Positions 1 to 13,300 of a DNA stretch of 64,000 nt are shown piece by piece. The notes beneath the pieces are model-generated. The model made no database searches and was not told the DNA's origin. It saw only the letters and a program-made list of their open reading frames with translations. A program made the translations under genes and the position numbers. Each line of letters starts with the position of its first letter. Position 1 is the stretch's first letter. The stretch is from Odontocerum albicorne (taxonomy: Eukaryota > Arthropoda > Insecta > Trichoptera > Odontoceridae). The stretch covers positions 21,309,071-21,373,070 of the forward strand of contig OX463862.1 of the NCBI GenBank assembly GCA_949825065.1, read 5' to 3'.

Positions 1-1071
1 AAAAGTAGTACTAAAAATGCAACGCGCCAAAGAGGTTGCAACCAAAACATTGTATTAATATTACTTAGTAATTATTTTCAAATAAAATGTTAAAAAAAAT
101 CGAACCTTTTTGGACACCCTTTCTCACTAAAATCCAACTGTTAAGTGGTTAATAAGCTTTATAGGTATAACTGAGTCACTTCACAGGGAAGCATGTGTAC
201 CATTGATTTGTGTGAGCTCGTGAGTGTGGGTTTCTTCTTGTTGTTTTAATTTTGGTTGTTTTTGTATTTGTGTTTCTGTGTATTTTTTGTTTTAATTTTT
301 ATTTTTATTCTTATGATTGTGTGCGGTATATTGTGGGATGAATATTTTTGGTCTTTCTGGAGTGATGATGTGTGAGGAGTTGAATTTCGCAAGATTTTTC
401 CAGTTGTAGTTGAGTGTGACTGTTTGTCAGGTTGATGAGAGCGGGCAACGGGGTTTTGTTTTTGTGTAATCAAAAATCGGAAAGAAGTATCGATTTATTT
501 TTTCATGCTAAATATCCTCAGTGAGATACAGGCAAAAGCCTAGTTTACTGGGGATACAACAAATGAAAGGCAACAAACCCAGATCCATTAAAATTGTATG
601 TCCAAATCAAATTACCTGTTGTTTTTTCGCAAATTGTGTATATTTCTTGTCATGTGTAATAATAAATAAATAAATAAAATTAATTGTTCCTGTTGTCATG
701 ATGCTAACATATATGGAGAGTTTTAATCACATCATTTTTTTCTTATTATTTTATATAATTGGGTTACACCTGTATCAAATGTAAAATAAATAATTAAACC
801 AAAAGATAACTCCCTCAGATGGAGAATTGGTGCAGAAGGCCACCACTATGCATGTGTGGCGACATTTAATGAATGTCAATTTAATGAATGTATGACCACA
901 CATTTAATGAATGTCATAAATTTGTGGCGACATTTAATGTTTCATCACAGTTGCATTTTTCTAGGTCTAATAGCAAATAAATCTGGTGTTGTTGATTGAA
1001 ATGGAGTGTCAGAATTCTACCTCTTACTATATCTGATTTTTTTACTGACTATCTGTTTTAAATAAAAACCT
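1..1071. other. Downstream flank of ANKIB1
   Basis: AT-rich. Minus-strand AATAAA candidates lie at 494-499 and 298-309. Short TTTAATGAATGTC repeats at 862-945 form an inverted pair. No gene recognised. Confidence 0.5.
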
Positions 1072-1337
1072 TCAACGGGCGACGAACTTTGATTGCATAA
1101 CAATTACCCGTCTAGTAAGTCCACTAGTCCTCGGCCCATCAGACTGCGGGGACCCCTCCCCGCCCGCAGGCCCTGAGCTGGAGCTGCTGCCCCCTGCGCC
1201 GCCTCCGCCCCCTCCGCCGCCACATCCTCCACTACCACTACCGCCCCCCTCTCCGGGGCGCAGTCTGCCCACGGGCTCTTGTAAGGACAATTGGATGGCC
1301 AGTTTCAACTGGTCGTCTGAAAGACTCAGCTTGTCTT
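1072..1337 (-). CDS. ANKIB1: ANKIB1 exon 19 (second UIM, Gly-rich tail, stop)
   Basis: Reads [14 protein letters not shown], nearly the family UIM, then a Gly/Ser tail of about 40 residues and TGA at 1072-1074. A possible donor (CGG then GTAATT) about 35 nt before the stop means a further exon left of the window cannot be excluded. Confidence 0.88.
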
Positions 1338-4300
1338 CTACAAATTGAAATATACTGTTTAACTGATCTATAAGAAATCTATACATATACAATAATCCCT
1401 TAATTTATGCGGTTTCTATTTACGAAAATTCACTTGAAGGCAGTTTATTTATTTTATTTAACACCTCATTGTAAATACAATCTAGCGGGTTTATTGCCAG
1501 GCGGCAATTTCTTCCAACCAACAAAAAAAATCAATAAAATAAGTTACATGGTCGCAAAAAAGTATTCAAAAGATTCTTTATATTAATGAAATTTATGGAC
1601 ATAAATATACTAAAGTAGTAAAATGTCATCAATTAAAGGAAAAAGAAAGGATGGGGGAAAGGAAAGAAAAATCAAGAATAAAGAGCACTGACTACAAATG
1701 AAGAGTTTTTTCAGTTCATATAACTGCTGAATAACTCATTTTAAAATCCTGTTGATACTCAAAACTAGCTCATAATTCAAATTTTCAAAAAATAGTCAAA
1801 ATGTGAGAGCAGATATAATTCATTGTAATACTCGAATACTGTTACAAACCCTGTGAGTACCGTTAATCCGCACTGAGCTCACTTGTTTTTTAATCCATCT
1901 AAAGAAATTCTGTATAAAATAGTGATAAACATTTTAAGTACCCATGAAACATTTATACACATATATAAGCTTAAAGCCATTTTCAGCACTGAATATGTTA
2001 ATACTATAAATAAATAGCAACGAAAAATATCAAACCATTATCAGATGGAGCACCAATAGACACAGATATGTTGAGTCTGGCTGGTCTCTGTCTCCTGGTC
2101 AGGGTCACATCTGAAAATTAAATACACATCAAATTTTATATATTAATTTATCAATGCTAAGTTTAAGGAATAATACTTCTAAGGAGAGTAATAAAAGTAA
2201 TCTATAGAGGTAAGCTGAAAAATAATGATAAATTATCATCTTCAATACTGGGTCTTGTAATCAAGGATCCTCTCGCCATTTCAACGCTAATTTTAAGCTA
2301 CTTCTCCACGTTGATTGCATGATCTTTTATGAGAGAATAGTTTCATAATACATTCTCTTCCGCAGTCTTATAATACATTCCTTTCCACAGACGTCACAGA
2401 TATGTGGATCCCACCAAATCTGCTGGTCCAGCTGATGCATGTTCGAAGCAAGCTGACTATTTCTGACTATGTCTAACTGTTAATGCATCATCAGCTTGAG
2501 AATAGATAACTATCCACTTCCCACGACCCTGAGTCACCTTCTTCCAGTCCTTAAGCGTCCCACACAAAGAGATAAATTATAAGAAACGTGTGATGGGATT
2601 TTTTTTCGACTCTCTTTAGAAAAATGGCATCTAACCTAGAAAGAAACCAAGGTAGGAAAGTAGGAGCAATTAAATTTGTGAAGAACTTCATGATGTGGGA
2701 AGAGTTATTGGAAATAATGAACAAAAGAAAACGAATGGAAAAAAGAATGATAAATATGCTGATCTATGCTGATCTATGCTGATCTATGCTGATCTATCTG
2801 ACTCTATGGAATGTGGGAACAGCAGAATGAACTACAAAACTTACCACATTGTACTTACTAGCTGTGGTGAGGTAGGAATCCATTCATTTGTATGGTACTC
2901 TTCAACATTATTGAATTGATTATGTGTACATGTTGAAGAATGTAGCCAAGAGACAACATTGTCTTCAGCCCCATTAATTGTGCATTTGGGTTAAGACATT
3001 GAAGTAGGCATGTAACTCGTTCATCAGCATATTTGTTGGCAATACTACCTCCAATAGAGTTGTATTGTTACCTAACAAACTCTTGAACTCCTATCAATTT
3101 TTTTAGATGTCATCGGAAGTTGAACTTTAAATCCCTGGATGGAAGATAAGTGTCTTATCAAGTAAGCCACCAAGATCAGTGTAGGAATATAGTGTAAATA
3201 AAGCCGTGTGCTACCATTTGTGGAATAACTCCACCAGTTGAGATGCGAAACGAGAATCGTTTATGAAAATGTCTGATCTTCAAAGGCCTCAGATCAATGG
3301 CACCTGACTGCATCTCTGAATTCTGTGTTTAAAATATCTCTGCTAAACTTTAATGTTGAGCATTGAGATCTGTCACTTAATCCAAAGTTTTCAGATAAAT
3401 TTCAGATCTGCCACTTAATGCTAGCCAATAAGCCAAAGTTTTCAGATAAAACCTTCTGTATTGCTAGATCTGTTCAGTAGAATAATCTGTATGTGGAACT
3501 AAGAATCGAGGAGAGTTCTTTATACTACAAGTCAACAGCATTCTTCAGACTATCACTAAAAAACACTGAGGACTAAATCATCATAAATATGCTATATATG
3601 TGCTACATTTAACATGGCCCAAGATCGGGAGAGATGGAGAGTGGTGCGCCAAGTTTAAGACATAACAGAAAACCCCAATTCTCAGCATTGAGCAAGCATT
3701 GAAGAAGAAGAAAGCACATCATAGAGAGAGGTATTGGCATAAATAATATTACCTCTGGAACCAGGCAGAGAGCTGGAGTCCTGCTCGGTGCCAGTCCCAC
3801 CAGCGCGGTGTGCCTGCTCCTCCAGCATCTGTAGGCGAGACATCTCCAACGCGATGATGAGGTCCATGTTGTACTCAGACACATTGATACGGTACACTGA
3901 AGAAAAAGTAAAACACCACTAGAATCAAATTGAGATTCAATTATGTGTAAGGATGTGAATGTTTTAGGTTATGAAGGGAAAATAAGGAATTAGACCACTT
4001 TGTCACAGGTCTTGCCTAGTGAACTGGCTCTATTAAAAAATTGTGAGTTTATGAATTGCTTTGTATTAATACTCTTTAGTTTCCTGTGCAATGTTGGACA
4101 TTAACCTGCCTCAATGACTTCCACAGCTCCCTGTTTCGAAATTTTTCTTCTAATTATTCCCAGTTACAGTCAACTATCATCAAGCATGTGTGCCAGAGGT
4201 CTGACTCCTGCCAGTTCTTGTCCGCCACTCAAAGACCTTCTGTGTCCATCTATCTGGGTATTTTCCCATTTCTATGATTGAACGGAACCTTATACTTATC

Positions 4301-7300
4301 TTAACAAAATTGGTACATATTAGTTGTCATTATATTATTTCGTATTTCAAACATAGTATCATTACATAGTATATCTTATAGGGTAGGCAGAGAGAACAGA
4401 TCTCCATACTTTTCTATCCAAACATCTCATCATTCATAATCTATTATTCTTCTCACTTGACCTTTCAAAATCTGGTACACTTGATCCAGCTACGTTTTCC
4501 TTGGTCAACCTATTCCACACACACCTGGCACTTCTTACTTCCACACTCACTTATTCATTATTTAGTTTTTCATTCCCTCAACATATCCAAACCATCTTAA
4601 TGCTCCTTTTTTCATCTAACTTAAAACATCAATTTTAATCATACATTCATTTCTGATGTCTTTATTCCGCCTTCTTTCATGTATTGATACTACAATAATA
4701 TTTCGATTTAATTTGTGTATGCATCTCCACAGCATTTATTTGATTTTATCATTCTTCAAGTTCAAACTCCATATGTCAAGGTTTAAAGACCCATGAAAGA
4801 TCAATAAAATGGTCAACACTAACAGCCATCGTATGACAGACTTTGTTGAGTCACTTACATTATCAAATGATTTGTCCTTATCAAATTAAAAAGGTTGGAT
4901 CAATGATCATGAAATAAAAACATATGTTAAGAATCTGCTAAAAACGGAGTGATTAGAAAAATAATTATCAAATATTGTAATTTGTTTAGTCAAATATTGT
5001 TTATTCCACTTTACATAACGGTATAACCCTAAGAGTTATACCGTTATGTTAACACCAGTAGGGTTATACCGTTTCATAAAGTGGAATAAACAGTGTTTGA
5101 CTAAACAAATTACTGTCTTTAACGTGTTCCTCGCGGGAAGCACAAACGCCTGTGATCTGATCTGTAGCATTCCTTTGTGTATTTTACGTAATGTTTTATC
5201 TCCTTTATTTAATAAGTCTCCTTAAGAGTAATGACTATTATTTATTATCAGAAAATTACTTGAATGTCATGTTTACTTGGTGGTGTAATCAAATATCAGT
5301 GGTTCTAAACAAAATACGCGTTTAAACTTAGAAATCAAAAAACGCCAAAATTGTGCCGCGCACAGGATTCGTGGAATTTGATTTTTAATGCAGTGTACGT
5401 TAAACCTCCACAGTGTTAATGCCTTAACTATAAATAAAATATGAAATAATTACCATCGGCATCAGATGATGAATTTGATCTGTCTCCATTGGAATGTGGT
5501 GAAACAGTCAGCTGAGGTTCCTAAATAAAACATAATTGTTTATTTATTAATACATAAATATATTGAAAACAATTAATGGATTTGTAGATTCTTCGGTTTT
5601 ACTTGAAACAATACCTTTCCATTGTCCCATTTGTTCAACTAGATCAAACAAGCTGTTCAATGTACGCAAAGCGAATACAAATTACATCATTTATTTATTT
5701 ATCAATAGAAATAGCTCTGCGTTCCGAATTCGTTGAGTTGGACATATTTGGGATTTCAATTGCTGCATTTAAGAAAGGATTAAATGAAAACTTTGCTTCA
5801 GATTGATTTATCTAATGACGAGCGACAAACCTTAGTTACTCTTAAATGTTTTCATTTCTGTCTCTCCTAGAATTTTTCTAGACTTTTTATTTATATCTAG
5901 ATTTATAAAGTTTTTTTGATTGCTTCACGTCTAAATGTAATTTATCTTATATGTAATTTTCTATGAAAACTTCACAGGTCTAGATTAAGTTATGTATAAT
6001 GTACTCAAGAGAATATTTTCTTATAAACCATAAAAAAAAATAACCAATGAGCCTGCAATCCACAGCAGATGAGAAAAAGGAAATTAATAATCACTCATTT
6101 TGTAAATAAAAATGTTAATCTTAGTTAGCACACCTGTAATATTGTGTGATCAGGATCCAATGGTTCTGGAACACGGAGTGGCTCTCCTCTGGGTCCAAGG
6201 GAAAATCTCCACGGATCTCGGTGATCTAGCCGACCTCTCGCAAGCAGCCGTGCCTGTTATCAGAAATTATTGTTCTTTTACACCAATGATATACAAAGGT
6301 ACGCAGTCCCAGAAACTGTGTTAGCAACTAATATGAAGCTATTTTTGTTTTAAATACTTCACTGTACAATGTACAATTTGACAAGTTGGCAGCCAAAGGG
6401 TGACCTATTCCAATCAGAAATTGATTTAACAATTTTGTTTCAAGAGTTAGATGAAAGATTAAAATTCCACGGCAAATTTCTAACGGAATCGATGTTGGAA
6501 TAGCAAGGGGATCCTCAACTATGAGGCCCAGCAATGACGATGTTGGAATGGCAAGGGGATCCTCAACTATGAGGCCCAGCAATGACGATGTTGGAATGGC
6601 AAGGGGATCCTCGACTATGAGGCCCAGCAATGACGATGTTAGAATGGCAAGGAGATCCTCAACTATGAGGCCCAGCAATGACGATGTTGGAATGGCAAGG
6701 GGATCCTCGACTATGAGGCCCAGCAATGACGATGTTTTGACCACATAACAGCTTAAATGGTGAGAAATTGACTGAATTACTTCAATCTCTTAAATTTGCT
6801 GATATGGAACATTCTTCTTATTTCTCTATTTTTGTTGAAATGTTTCATAACAGTAATGTATACCATTAGCCTGAGTTCCTGCGCAGAGAGAAGCGGAGGA
6901 GGGGGAGGCGGTCTGGAGAGACGAAGTAAAGCTAGTCTCCAGCGACGAGTTGGTGCTGTAGACCTCCGCAGGGCTAGCCATGGAGCTTCCACCACTTCGC
7001 GGGCCACCAGTGCTGATAATCTGGACACGCAGCGCTCAAGCTCCTCCTGTGAACAAATAAAAATATTGATACAAGCATCATCACCATCATCATTATCAGC
7101 ATTGATTTAATTTCATTATCATTGTGCTTATTAACTTCATCAGCATTATTATTATGACTGTTATTGTTTACTATAAATTAATTAATTTAGTAATGAAAAA
7201 AAAACAATGAATTTATATAGCTGTAACACCACAACCCGAGAGATTCGCAGCATCAGACTAACATGGTATGATATAGTGCCAAGCTAGATTATAGGACGAT

Positions 7301-10300
7301 GATGATTTTATAACACCTTTCACCTCAAAAGCATTATTTTTTTGACAATTACTCAACCACAATACAAAAATAAATTACTCTTAGACCATGTTACATAAGA
7401 ATTAATGTTTTTGTTTAACATATATGCTGCTTATCATCTACGGGATAGTTGATAATCACAGTCGATCACAATCTATCATGTAAAATATTTTGTAATAATC
7501 ATATTTTTTGGATAACCTTAATCTTCCCTAACTGTATCTCATCACATCATCATCAATATTATCATTACCTTTAGAAGCTTACTGAAGGTAGTGGCTGCTG
7601 AACACTGCTTGGGGATTTGTCGTACTAGTCCTGTGGGATTATCATACTGCCTTGTTCCTGTCAGTCAATCAATTTAAATAATGGCGGTTATTGATCAAAA
7701 TTACTCCAAAGTACCTTTATTTCACTGTAGCATCTCTCAAAATGTTTTTACTTAAGAAGATTCGAAGGATAAAATTGTCATACTAGAGCTGTTATCACAC
7801 TAATGAAGGCACTCCTTAGAAGATCAAAAATGAAGGTTTTTATGATTTATAACTGACAAAACACTCAAGAGACAGAATAAGACGTACAGAAATAAGAAGA
7901 ATGTGAGAAACCGAATGTGTTGTAAGATGGGAAAGGTAGACAATATGCTACTGGTGGGATCATGTTCAAAGATTCCGTGTATAGTTTTTCATGGCTATCC
8001 CACAAGAAGCCGATCACCAGGTAGATCCCCAAAGAGATAAAGGGATAACTGGTAGTCCATGTCCCAGGAATAATGTAAAAAAAAAACTAATCTACCGCCA
8101 AAAGAAGTTTTGCCGGTTTTTATATTCTTAATTTTTCAAAATCCCATCTAAACAATCCAGATGTCTGATTAAAAATTACAGACAGCATTCCTGGTGCCTT
8201 CAACCATGTTCATATAATACTTCTACCAACCTGCGCATAGTGGAAAGCTGCCCTATGCTGCGCTGTCTGCGGCAGCATGAAGGTGTAAGCACAGGCGCCA
8301 CTGAGGACCCTTCTACTGAGTGCCAACTCACGGGCAGCTGCCTCCAGTACGCCTCCACCGGATCCTGGTAAAAAAATCTTTCAATTAGATATTCACACTC
8401 AAAGACTTAATTTTTTTAGATATACGCAAATATACTAAACTCTCACTAATCTAGTCATACATAATCTGTGTCGGATATCCAAATTGAAATACCAAAATAT
8501 AATTTCATTTTAATATACTACGGCAGTGGTTCTCAGCCGGTGCTCCGCGAGTATATTACAAGTGCTCCGTTAAATATGAAACATTTGATCGAAGTTTGGC
8601 GAATTGCTGTTGAATGCGAATTGCTGTTGGCAATGCAGCCGAGGCGCGACGTAATCTCCTACATTGCCATAAAAATCTCCTCCTCAATCGCAATCCTCAG
8701 CACAATCTCCTATATTCCCATGTCACCTCTTTCTTGCCAATTCTGCAAAATTTTATTACAATTTTCAACATCATATTTATGTGAGCTTGATTTCTCAATA
8801 TTAACTAATATAAAAACGAAAAAAAGTTAAACGACACAAATTTAGAAGAAGAAATGAGAGTAGCTAGAATAAATCAATCATTAGACCTGATATTGTTGAA
8901 ATATGTAAAAGGCATCAAGCTCAAATATCGCATTAATAATATTTTTTTATAAAAGAGTTATTTTAATTAAAGTTTTTGCAAATATATACACTGTATAATA
9001 TACATATTATGTTATATTTTTATAATAATGCTTTATTCTTTTATGTTTTTTTTTTGTAATCTGTAATTTTTATTTATAAATAAAAGTAATGATGATTTTG
9101 GTGTTCTGCAATTTCTTGCTTATAATCAAAAGTGGTCCATGACTTCGAAAAGGTTAAGAATCACTGTATTAAACCATATATTAAGGGATAATAACATATC
9201 TTAAGATTGTTCAGATGAAGGTTTATAGTTTCTTAAAACCTTTTTAAATAAAGTATTGTCTTTTCTACTTTTTAAATTTGTTTTCATATTGTTTTATTAT
9301 TTTTATTTTCACTATATAGTTTAATAGTTTGAATGGAAATGAAAACAAAGGAGTACATATATAACATTACAATACCCAACCACTTCACTAGACAATGCCT
9401 GTAGCAAAGTGGTCTCATTTCCTTAATCACGAATTTGATATTTTTTTTTTCTAATCACCGTCAGCTAAAACGTTCACATTTTACATTCACATCCTTATGT
9501 ATAATTAAATACCATATTAATACTGAACACTAATCGCTGTTATGAACCATCATTTTGTCATATCTCAGCATTGCTCGGTTTACACTGGCTTGAGTGTCAC
9601 GAACAGATTTATTTCAAACTTTATCTCGTATTCAAGTCCCTTAATGGGAGATCTCTGTTGCATCTTTCGAATCTATATCTCAGAAGAAGTATAACTTTGA
9701 GGTCGATTTTTTTTCACCTAATAAATTGGTTGTTCCAAATCAATCCAATAGAGCGGGATATTATGATAGAGTTTTTGCCGTTACTGGGCCTGTGGTATGG
9801 AATGGTCTGCCACTTAGTGTCAGAGATATGGGTGGCGTGTGCAGCTTTAGGAAGAAATTAAAGACAATCCTTTTTGGGAGGTCTTATCAAACTTATAAGT
9901 TTGAATCCTGAGTTACAACACCCTTGAGGAGAATTTGCTCTGTAAATGGCACTATATAAATTTTCCTTTTATTATTATTGTTATTTGAGTATACATATGT
10001 ATTTTAGTGCCCCATTGACATTGTTTCCTATAACATCTAGATGTTCAATATCTCATTCCACCTTTCCATCACATAAGAACATACATCCTAAATAGTGGAA
10101 TTCTTCAACTCTATTATCTTCTATAAACATGAAGTGCGTATGCAATTATTATGCGTACCTGTTGGGTCCAAGACCTTAACCTTGGCCGGGGTGGCCAAGA
10201 TGAGAGGCCTCTCTGACGCCCACCTCTGCTCGTGTCTCCTGAACCTAGCACACATAACCGCAAACCTCCATTGTTCTTGGGCTTCCACATTTTGCAGCTG

Positions 10301-13300
10301 AAACAACATTGAATACTCTTAAATTTCACTTCAAAATTAAAGTTAGATATTGTAACTTTTCTATCTATTTGTATATTAATTTTTTTTAACACAGTCATTT
10401 TATGAAATAAGACCTCACCCTGGCCTCGGCAAGGGCGGCCCCCCTGGTCTGGTCGGCCCGCGCGGCCGCCTCCTCTCTGGTGCAACGGAAGTAGCCACCA
10501 GTGGCAGAGCCATGCCGCTTCCAACTCTCTAAGCACACCCAGCAAAAGTCGAACTTGCACTAAAACATCATACATTGTACTTTTAGTTCCCATGGAAGTC
10601 ACCGCTATATATTTACTTTCGATTTGGTTGTTTTGCTAGACTACACAGTTAGTTTATTGATTCTCTTGCAACTAGAAACATTTCAAAAAACTCATCAAAA
10701 CACAAATATACCAAAGTGTCTTTATGTGATTCAAGTCTAAATCTTAAGAAATAAATGTTATGTCCAATATAGTAATTTAGTAAAAACTCAAGTAACATTT
10801 TGTAATTTAGTGTAACTCAACAACTCTTATGAAAGAAAAAATTCTAATTCATTTCTCTGCTTTATCAACAATTTGGACTCTTATTTTATTTTCCCTCTTT
10901 ATGCTGGCAGTGAATCTGGGGTTGTGTGTGTGTGTAAGTAGGTGTGTTTATATTTTTAACAATTTTTATTGAGTTTATAATTGTATTGACTGCTTAGTTA
11001 TCATTTAAATTTTTTTGTAATACAATTTACGTATACAATGGTTTGGGCTGAAAAACATCTCATGTCTTCGGAGTCTAGACCGCCCACCTATAGTATAAGT
11101 AGGGGTGTATCTAAATTGGCAGGATGTTATGAGATGAGTCCAAACTGTTTGATAGCTTCTCTCTCAAATCTATTTTTTTTTCCATTTCTTTAAAATATAT
11201 ATATAATTTCATGATGTGTATACTATGTTGCTAACTAAACGCCTTTTATTTATTTGATTTAGTCAAATATTATGTATTTAGTCAAATGCTATGTCGTTAT
11301 TTATTTAATTTAGTGAAATATTATCTAACATAATACAATGTCATTATGTATTTAATTTAGTGAAATATTGTGTAATATAATGCATGTTATGGATGCAGAA
11401 GATCTGAAAACTGAAAGTTATGTAAAAAAAATTTCAAAATTAACTAAGTACTATGTATTTCAAAAATGGTTTGAGAAACACCAAAATTTGTCTCTGATTG
11501 GGTCTAAGATGCATTTTTTTTAATAAGCCCAGATTTGCTCTTAGCATGAGCACGGGATTTCTACTTGTAATATATTGTAGCATTATCTACACTTCCATTG
11601 TTTAAAATACCACCTGGCAGGTTTATTGTCATGTGTATTCTTCTAACCACCCAGAAAGATGTTAAAGAGGCCTACGTTAACCCTATTAAAAAAAAGGTAC
11701 CAATGATAATCAAACCTGAAACCCCCAGGTTAGAAGACAAGCCTCTTGCCAACCAAGCTACAGAGGTTATCTGATGTTATACAAAAGTAATAGAATCCTA
11801 GCAAATCACAACTTGGTTTATTTTATGATTACAATCATCATTCTTCTATTTGGGTCACTAACGGAATGTGCAAAGCTTATTTGTTATAAACATTGTTATA
11901 AACTTAATAGATGAGGAAGCAACTTTTGATAAAAATAATTATACCTTGGTACACTTCATGTGGTTGCAGCCGTCATTCTTCTGTATAGGGCATGAGCAGG
12001 AGGGGCAGGGCTTACAATGTGCCAGCAGCCACAGAGAAGAGGCGGCGCTTTCTGCTCCTCCGGCAGCCACTGCAAGGGGGGCCGAGGCTGCAGCAGAGCC
12101 AGCACGGGCAAGCCAACGCGACCAGCCGGTGCAGCCTAGTGGCGCGTGAGGTTCACCTTAAAAAATAAAGTTTTTTTATACATTTTTTCAGCTATTTTAA
12201 GAGATGATATACCCACAAGAACTTCTGCCTACCCCATCGATATAATTAATGCCTTTAGCTACGGGCATTTTCAATAGATATATACAAAACTAATCATAAT
12301 TATCTCAAATTAATTACTTGTTATATTTTTTCAATCAAATAATATATATGTTATATCAAATAATTTATTTGTAATTGTTATAACTCCTATAATGCAGTTT
12401 AATTTTCAATAAAAACATTACAAAATATGTTTATATTAATGTGATAAAAAATAAAAGAACAAAAAAACAACTTGAATTGAATTCGTTTTATGGGGTCAAA
12501 AATTTTTGTTCTTAACTTTTAACCTAAACTTTATAGTAAATATCTAATATATAGGGTAAAGAATAAAATTAGTCAATTTTAGGATAAAATACTAAAAAAA
12601 GAAAAAAATACACAAAACTGAACAAACAAGAGAACTATGTAACATGTGACTTGTATCACCAGACAAAATAATACTGGTCTAAAAAGATAAATATTAAGAA
12701 CACTTGATTTTAGTTTTAAATATGTCTGTTTACCTGGAAAGGGTTATTTATGATATTTGCAAATACTAATAATTAATAACGGGCCATTAAATGCAATGGG
12801 GATATTTTGGCACCATGAGCCTTTAAGCACACAATATATATTATAAAAGCCAATATATCAGGGCCTGAAGTTATAAAGATTTAAAAAAAATAGTGGTTAG
12901 TTTACATGCCTAGCACACAGGTGTTCCAAGTATTATTTATAAACATTTTTTCATCTAAATTTATTGTTGGTTCTAGTGTTCTCTCTCTGTGGTTGCAGTC
13001 CTAAGACTGGTTTGCAGCAATTTCAACTCTTCTCCTCCATTCCTCCCTGTCCTGTGCGGCTCTTTTTAAATCTGTATATGTTGAGCAGCGCACGTCCACC
13101 AACAGGTCCTCCAGGTACTCTCGGCGTGGGCGTCCCCTAGAGTTTGTCCCCTCGGTCATACCCTCCATTATGGCATGCAAAAGGCCCTCTTGTCGTATTA
13201 TATGACCGATCTAGTGTTGGTTCATCTAAATTTATTGTAGCTGCAGATCATAAAATCTTGGTTTATAGTTAAAATTGCACATTTTTTTATTCTTGTACAT

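Noticed and set aside
6521..6748. Repeat frame with [15 protein letters not shown] units
   Set aside because: 48-bp minisatellite derived from a SINE end, in an intron.
6796..7110. Plus-strand Ser/Arg-rich frame over ANKIB1 exon 14, and a Ser/Thr-rich alternative minus-strand frame
   Set aside because: The plus frame is antisense to a phase-consistent exon. The alternative minus frame has an early TGA and does not fit the splice phase.
10114..10602. A 162-codon frame spanning ANKIB1 exons 11-12 as one ORF
   Set aside because: It runs in the wrong frame through an intron; the spliced frame carries the RING2 motif.
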